From Candidatus Gallispira edinburgensis (lineage in GTDB: Bacteria > Bacillota > Clostridia > Lachnospirales > CAG-274): a DNA stretch of 55,301 nucleotides. A model generated the notes under the pieces. That model was given only the letters and a program-made list of their open reading frames with translations. It made no database searches and had not been told where the DNA came from. The stretch lies in NCBI GenBank assembly GCA_904395805.1, contig CAJFNV010000072.1:1-55301 (forward strand), written 5' to 3'. How positions within the stretch are numbered: position 1 is the first letter of the stretch; each line of letters begins with the position of its first letter. The position numbers were made by a program, and so were the translations under genes. Below are positions 51,880 to 55,301 of this stretch, piece after piece.

Positions 51880-53038
51880 TTCTTATCACCTTCTTACATA
51901 TTTTTAAAATTTCATTAACATGGTATTTCTTTAAAATTTTATAACTATCAGTATTTTTGATGAAACCATAATATGACGCACATCGCCTTGCATATAATAG
52001 CGGTATTTTTTTATGTGTTTTTATCATTTTCCAAATGCGTACATAACTCCTTCGTATCCTTTTAAACACTCTGCGTCTTATTGTAGTATGCCATCTATAT
52101 ATCCTAAAACCCATCATATCAATAAATTGTCCTTTATCGTTTTTTCTGTCACTTAATCTAGTCATAAATACAATCCATTTAGACTTAATTTCTAACCCCA
52201 AATTATTGGCGTATTTTATAATTAAATCCATGACTTTGTGGATGTCTTTGGCATTAGTTCCTAAAATCAATATATCATCCATATAAAAAATAACATGTTT
52301 CGCCAAATTAACTCTTGAAAATGTGCCGTTCTTATGTTTACGAATCCGATACATATTTTCAGATATTTCATGATAAAGCTGAGCCAAATATAAATTGCAT
52401 AAGTACTGCGATAGATAGGATCCAATGCTCAATCCTGTTTCAAATGTGGATATAAGTTCTTTTATCAACCAAAGCAATAAGTCATTTTTAATATGCTTTT
52501 CAAGGAATAATATCATCTTTTCTTTCTTTATACTCTCATAACACTTTTTAACATCTGCCTTGCCTGCATACCTTATATTAACATTTCTCATCCAACGCTT
52601 TATTGTCTTTACACCATATATCTGTCCTCTACCCTTAATAGCTGCACATTGATACTCACCTATATAACATAAAAAAGGTTTTAAGCCTTCTACAGCAATA
52701 TAATCAAAAATTTGCTGTTTAATATCTTGTATTCCTATCCTCCTTATTTTAAAACTGGAAGGATCTATCTTTTCCTGATACCAAACAGGGATTATATTTA
52801 ATTTTCTATTAATAATTTCTCCCCTAATCCCATCTATGACAGTTTCGATTAACGGATATATCGCATTTTTACCTGATTCTTTAATTAATTTACGAATAGT
52901 ATTTTCTTTAATACCAGAGTACTTTTCCAACATACGCAAAGTATCGGATCTTGTATATTTGTCTTCTAGGCAATTATATGTTGCCCGAGATATTAATTCT
53001 CTGTCTGTTATATCAATGTTTTTACAATATTTTTTCAT
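51833..53038 (-). CDS. DGR reverse transcriptase
   Basis: 401-aa reverse transcriptase. Polymerase motifs in order are the first Asp in GKADVKKCYESI, the DGR-type motif 4 with SQ (LSIGSYLSQYLCNLYL), the catalytic YMDD box (residues 252-255) and a thumb region. The SQ after IG and the absence of maturase, endonuclease or retron features mark it as a diversity-generating-retroelement enzyme. It copies the template RNA with errors at adenines; the adjacent TR/VR pair shows this directly. The ribosome site is weak. An N-terminal extension of about 70 residues precedes the palm. Confidence 0.93.
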   Translation of the reverse strand: MKKYCKNIDITDRELISRATYNCLEDKYTRSDTLRMLEKYSGIKENTIRKLIKESGKNAIYPLIETVIDGIRGEIINRKLNIIPVWYQEKIDPSSFKIRRIGIQDIKQQIFDYIAVEGLKPFLCYIGEYQCAAIKGRGQIYGVKTIKRWMRNVNIRYAGKADVKKCYESIKKEKMILFLEKHIKNDLLLWLIKELISTFETGLSIGSYLSQYLCNLYLAQLYHEISENMYRIRKHKNGTFSRVNLAKHVIFYMDDILILGTNAKDIHKVMDLIIKYANNLGLEIKSKWIVFMTRLSDRKNDKGQFIDMMGFRIYRWHTTIRRRVFKRIRRSYVRIWKMIKTHKKIPLLYARRCASYYGFIKNTDSYKILKKYHVNEILKICKKVIRNESKIYNNATICQSC

Positions 53039-53095
53039 ATTTTTAACCTTTCGATTGTCTTTTTGAGGACTTTCGGCTTTACTACTAACCCCGCC

Positions 53096-53191
53096 TATAA
53101 CCAGCTGTGTTATAAGCCCTCTTATATTACAATATAAGAGGCAGGTTTATTAAAAGAATTTTAGGCATCTGCCTGAGCGTTGTAAACAACG
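53096..53191 (-). ncRNA. Structured spacer of the DGR template RNA
   Basis: The region between TR and the reverse transcriptase holds four dyads: TATAAC/GTTATA (53096-53114), an 11-bp perfect stem (53118-53128 with 53131-53141), AGGCA/TGCCT (53163-53174) and CGTTGT/ACAACG (53178-53191). In the Bordetella phage DGR the RNA just 3' of TR is needed for priming and enzyme binding, so this is the likely equivalent. Confidence 0.55.
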
Positions 53192-53242
53192 GTATTTTTT
53201 CGATACGAAACACAGTGCAAAAAAATAATAAATACACAATAT

Positions 53243-53331
53243 CAGGCGCAGTAATTCCAGTTCGTCCTAGACAGGGTATTCCTGCAATTCACATAAGCTG
53301 AACCAGCATTCGAACCATTCCTGAGATTACC
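53243..53331 (-). repeat. DGR template repeat (TR)
   Basis: 89 bp that align without gaps to the VR at 53430-53518. All 15 differences fall at adenines of the TR sense (minus) strand; none of the other 67 bases differ. In the VR frame TR encodes Asn (AAY) at six of the variable positions. The 3' end, CTGCGCCTG, is free of A and shared by both copies, as expected for the IMH region. Confidence 0.96.
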
Positions 53332-53365
53332 ACTGCACTGTGAGCCCTCTTTAATATTAATAAGT

Positions 53366-53400
53366 AGGGGAGTGCCCCTCTTTCCGGGCTACGCCCGAAA
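53366..53400. repeat. Hairpin pair downstream of VR
   Basis: Two hairpins between the target stop codon and TR: AGGGG-loop-CCCCT (53366-53379), and TTT-CGGGC-TAC-GCCCG-AAA with one bulged C (53381-53400). In the Bordetella phage DGR, hairpins or cruciforms just after VR raise retrohoming efficiency. They could also act as terminators. Confidence 0.6.
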
Positions 53401-53422
53401 TTCACCCCCCACAACCACTCTT

Positions 53423-55075
53423 TTAATCGCAGGCGCAGGAATGCCAGTACGCCCTAGACAGGGAAGACCCGCAAGACACAAAAGCAGAACCAGCATACGA
53501 ACCATGCCAGAGATTACCGCCTTGTAAGTATTCTCTTTGTCCGGAAGTAGTCGCTCCTCCTGCATATATGCGGTCACAAAAACCTTGTGTGCTGCCAGAA
53601 ACTTCTACGGATGGGTGCCATGTACCTGTTTCATTGTCTATGTCTATATCACCAATATACCAGTCTGCGCCATCACCCGCAGAAGATGCTGGTATATTAC
53701 CAACCAACTTATATGTATCTCTAATCGTGGTTATATTTGTACTGTGTGCTGCACCTCTTGGTGCCACATATACATCCTTGCTGTAGTCCTCCTTAAAATT
53801 TAAAACAACATCACTGGCAACAATATAGGCACCCAAGGCATACTCCACACCTTGTACTCTGTAAGAATGTCTGCCACTTGTATTGGATACATTTGACCCA
53901 TCATGTTTACCTATAACTTTATCGGTCTCACCCGTCCACATATGCATACTAGACATTATTATCGGGGATGATAGCTCATCCGTCAAAGCAACAGGAGTTG
54001 TTGTAAACCCCTCATCAATATCGAGATATACAGCCTTATTACCGTCATCCATATCCTCAATTTCCAGAATTTTTACATCATCTGCATAAATGTGCATAGT
54101 GGCTATCCCTTTATCTTTATTTAAATTCCCACTATTATTGTTCCCATATCCTACAGATACACAACAACCTACTTCCAAATTAGCTGCCTGGCTTGCGGTA
54201 ACAGGGAAATATGTATCTTCTGTGCTTCTTTCCACTGCCGCATCATACTGGAAATTCCAGCTTGTTACTCCTTTATATATAGACTGGGAATCCTTTGTAC
54301 CATACTTTAAAAGATTAAAAATAATCTGGAACGTATTCCTTGAAGCTCTTGCTCCTGTGACATTTGTTCCTTTTAGTCCATAATTTGTGATCATATTACT
54401 GTATGACTGATTTCTTGCAATCTTGCCATTTGGCTGGGAATGCAGTAACCCGTCTGTCCCTACAACAGACGGAAATGCAGACAGGACGTAGTACGGTCTT
54501 ACGGTACCATCGTGCATTACTGAATAATCAAACGGCTGTAAACCTAAAAGAGTACTAGGACTTGTACTCCAGTTCAGCATTTTATAATTTTCATTGCTAT
54601 CGTCAAGATTATAATAAAATGTCATTCCCAGTGTACCGACATCAACCGTACCTGTCTCGGAATAGTTTTCGTCACCCTCGATAGCGGTAACTATCTTATT
54701 TCCATGCTCATCATAAACATAGTTGCATCTCCACCACATAAATTCGATTTTATCTGCATAATCGTCACGCCCTTCAACCGTATCTGTAGATGGCTCACAT
54801 ACTAACTCTGCATTAGCTCCCATCTTTTCACAGGTTGGAGTAGGGTTATATGAAGACTTCCATACTTTGGTTTGATATATAGATTTTGTCCTTTGTAATG
54901 CAAAGAAATCATCCAGCGTGTTTACCGTAGGCTTTTTATTAATAATCGCCTGTATCAGTTCTTTGTCAATTTTATTATTATATATTGAATTAAATTCACC
55001 TTTGAGACCGTTATAAATATTGGACAAAGCCAACATCATACCATTTAAATCCACAAACTTCATATTATTCACCAT
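53423..55075 (-). CDS. DGR target: variable phage tail/receptor-binding protein
   Basis: 550-aa protein. A short N-terminal region that probably joins the tail is followed by a large beta-rich middle. The C-terminal domain ends GGNLWHGSYAGSAFVSC and has the look of a C-type-lectin-fold DGR variable protein. VR covers residues 520-549. The start ATG has AAGGAGG 9 bp upstream and lies inside the end of the preceding small gene. It is most likely the adhesin that chooses the host receptor; variation would shift host range. Confidence 0.9.
   Translation of the reverse strand: MVNNMKFVDLNGMMLALSNIYNGLKGEFNSIYNNKIDKELIQAIINKKPTVNTLDDFFALQRTKSIYQTKVWKSSYNPTPTCEKMGANAELVCEPSTDTVEGRDDYADKIEFMWWRCNYVYDEHGNKIVTAIEGDENYSETGTVDVGTLGMTFYYNLDDSNENYKMLNWSTSPSTLLGLQPFDYSVMHDGTVRPYYVLSAFPSVVGTDGLLHSQPNGKIARNQSYSNMITNYGLKGTNVTGARASRNTFQIIFNLLKYGTKDSQSIYKGVTSWNFQYDAAVERSTEDTYFPVTASQAANLEVGCCVSVGYGNNNSGNLNKDKGIATMHIYADDVKILEIEDMDDGNKAVYLDIDEGFTTTPVALTDELSSPIIMSSMHMWTGETDKVIGKHDGSNVSNTSGRHSYRVQGVEYALGAYIVASDVVLNFKEDYSKDVYVAPRGAAHSTNITTIRDTYKLVGNIPASSAGDGADWYIGDIDIDNETGTWHPSVEVSGSTQGFCDRIYAGGATTSGQREYLQGGNLWHGSYAGSAFVSCGSSLSRAYWHSCACD
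53430..53518 (-). repeat. DGR variable repeat (VR) at the 3' end of the target gene
   Basis: This is the 89-bp partner of TR. Thirteen codons differ from TR, twelve of them changing the residue (for example N to Y, H or S; R to W or G; Y to F or S). Sense-strand changes from A are 8 to T, 5 to C and 2 to G. Confidence 0.96.
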
Positions 55076-55214
55076 CTTTCTTTTCCTCCTTTACGACCTC
55101 GGTCCACTCGCCTGCCTTATCGGCAAATGTATCAACGCAGTTTGTTCTGTACTCGCCTTTTACAAGTTCTTTGCCTTCATCTGCTATTAATCTTACCATT
55201 TCAATTGTCTGCAT
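55065..55214 (-). CDS. Small phage protein before the DGR target
   Basis: 49-aa acidic protein starting MQTIEMVRLIADEGKELV. The start lies 1 bp after the preceding stop and the end overlaps the target gene start by 11 bp, giving a tightly packed tail operon. Function unknown; it may be a small tail assembly or chaperone protein. Confidence 0.7.
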   Translation of the reverse strand: MQTIEMVRLIADEGKELVKGEYRTNCVDTFADKAGEWTEVVKEEKKDGE

Positions 55215-55215
55215 A

Positions 55216-55301
55216 TTACTCACCGCCTGTCCAGATCACTTCTGCGCCCGCAGCACCCCAGGGCTGACCAGTAATGCTGTCCTGTGGTTTGTTGATTGTT
55301 A
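55216..55301 (-). CDS. C-terminus of a phage tail protein (partial)
   Basis: The last 27 residues of a protein cut by the window edge, ending PWGAAGAEVIWTGGE. It reads in a tail operon upstream of the variable protein. The family cannot be named from this fragment. Confidence 0.6.
   Translation of the reverse strand, partial: TINKPQDSITGQPWGAAGAEVIWTGGE

Noticed and set aside
51833..53038. Group II intron or retron reverse transcriptase
   Set aside because: There is no maturase or HNH domain, no intron ends and no msr/msd; the TR/VR pair with adenine-specific differences identifies a DGR.
53389..53577. Open frame of 62 aa antisense-frame over the VR
   Set aside because: It overlaps the variable repeat of the target in another frame and has no ribosome site; its coding would be destroyed by VR mutagenesis.

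Overview
The window reads as a low-GC Gram-positive anaerobe of class Clostridia (Lachnospiraceae-like gut commensal is the best guess). The reasons are a T-box leader on alaS, AGGAGG ribosome sites with frequent GTG/TTG starts, copper-amine-oxidase-like stalk domains, a dockerin, a Spo0A-type DNA-binding domain and DUF362. The species cannot be named from the sequence. No tRNA, rRNA or CRISPR array was found.

Layout. 0.2-3.6 kb: a MacAB-type ABC efflux operon on the minus strand, with an operator-like dyad over its promoter. 3.7-9.2 kb: housekeeping genes (T-box, alaS, rsmA, an unknown gene, trmB). 9.4-19.8 kb: a redox/detoxification block (LysR regulator, Fe-alcohol dehydrogenase, two aldo/keto reductases, two flavodoxin-fold proteins, and a 1318-aa secreted fusion of carboxymuconolactone decarboxylase, stalk, two cupins and a carboxylesterase). 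Two promoters in this block share a long motif with identical spacing, so they probably share one activator. 20.1 kb: a DUF362 protein. 21.2-23.2 kb: a BlaI-type repressor, a BlaR1-like M56 metalloprotease and a small secreted peptide. 23.3-32.7 kb: a 2448-aa dockerin-bearing surface protein, then an ECF sigma factor with its probable membrane anti-sigma factor. 32.7-35.1 kb: leuS. 35.4-39.8 kb: a P-type cation ATPase followed by two TrkA/RCK proteins.

39.8-46.5 kb is a plastic accessory island. It holds an ankyrin-repeat protein flanked by a duplicated piece of the upstream trkA gene's 3' end, two paralogous membrane-anchored unknowns, an NTF2-immunity-like gene broken at an A7 tract, another broken small gene, a stalk-domain protein, several copies of a ~70-bp intergenic repeat, an HNH remnant and a tmRNA-3'-end-like sequence that may be an old attachment site. 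It resembles an orphan immunity array.

46.6-48.8 kb carries a second full copy of the BlaI/M56/peptide cassette. 48.8-55.3 kb is the end of a prophage on the minus strand: tail genes, lysis module and a complete-looking diversity-generating retroelement (DGR). The DGR has a target gene with a C-terminal variable repeat (VR), a template repeat (TR), a structured spacer and a reverse transcriptase. VR and TR align without gaps over 89 bp and differ at 15 positions, all of them adenines in the sense strand of TR.

The two strongest leads are the DGR, whose mutational signature can be read directly, and the duplicated repressor-protease-peptide cassette. The cassette looks like a BlaR1-type proteolytic signalling system that lacks the beta-lactam sensor and is paired with its own secreted peptide.
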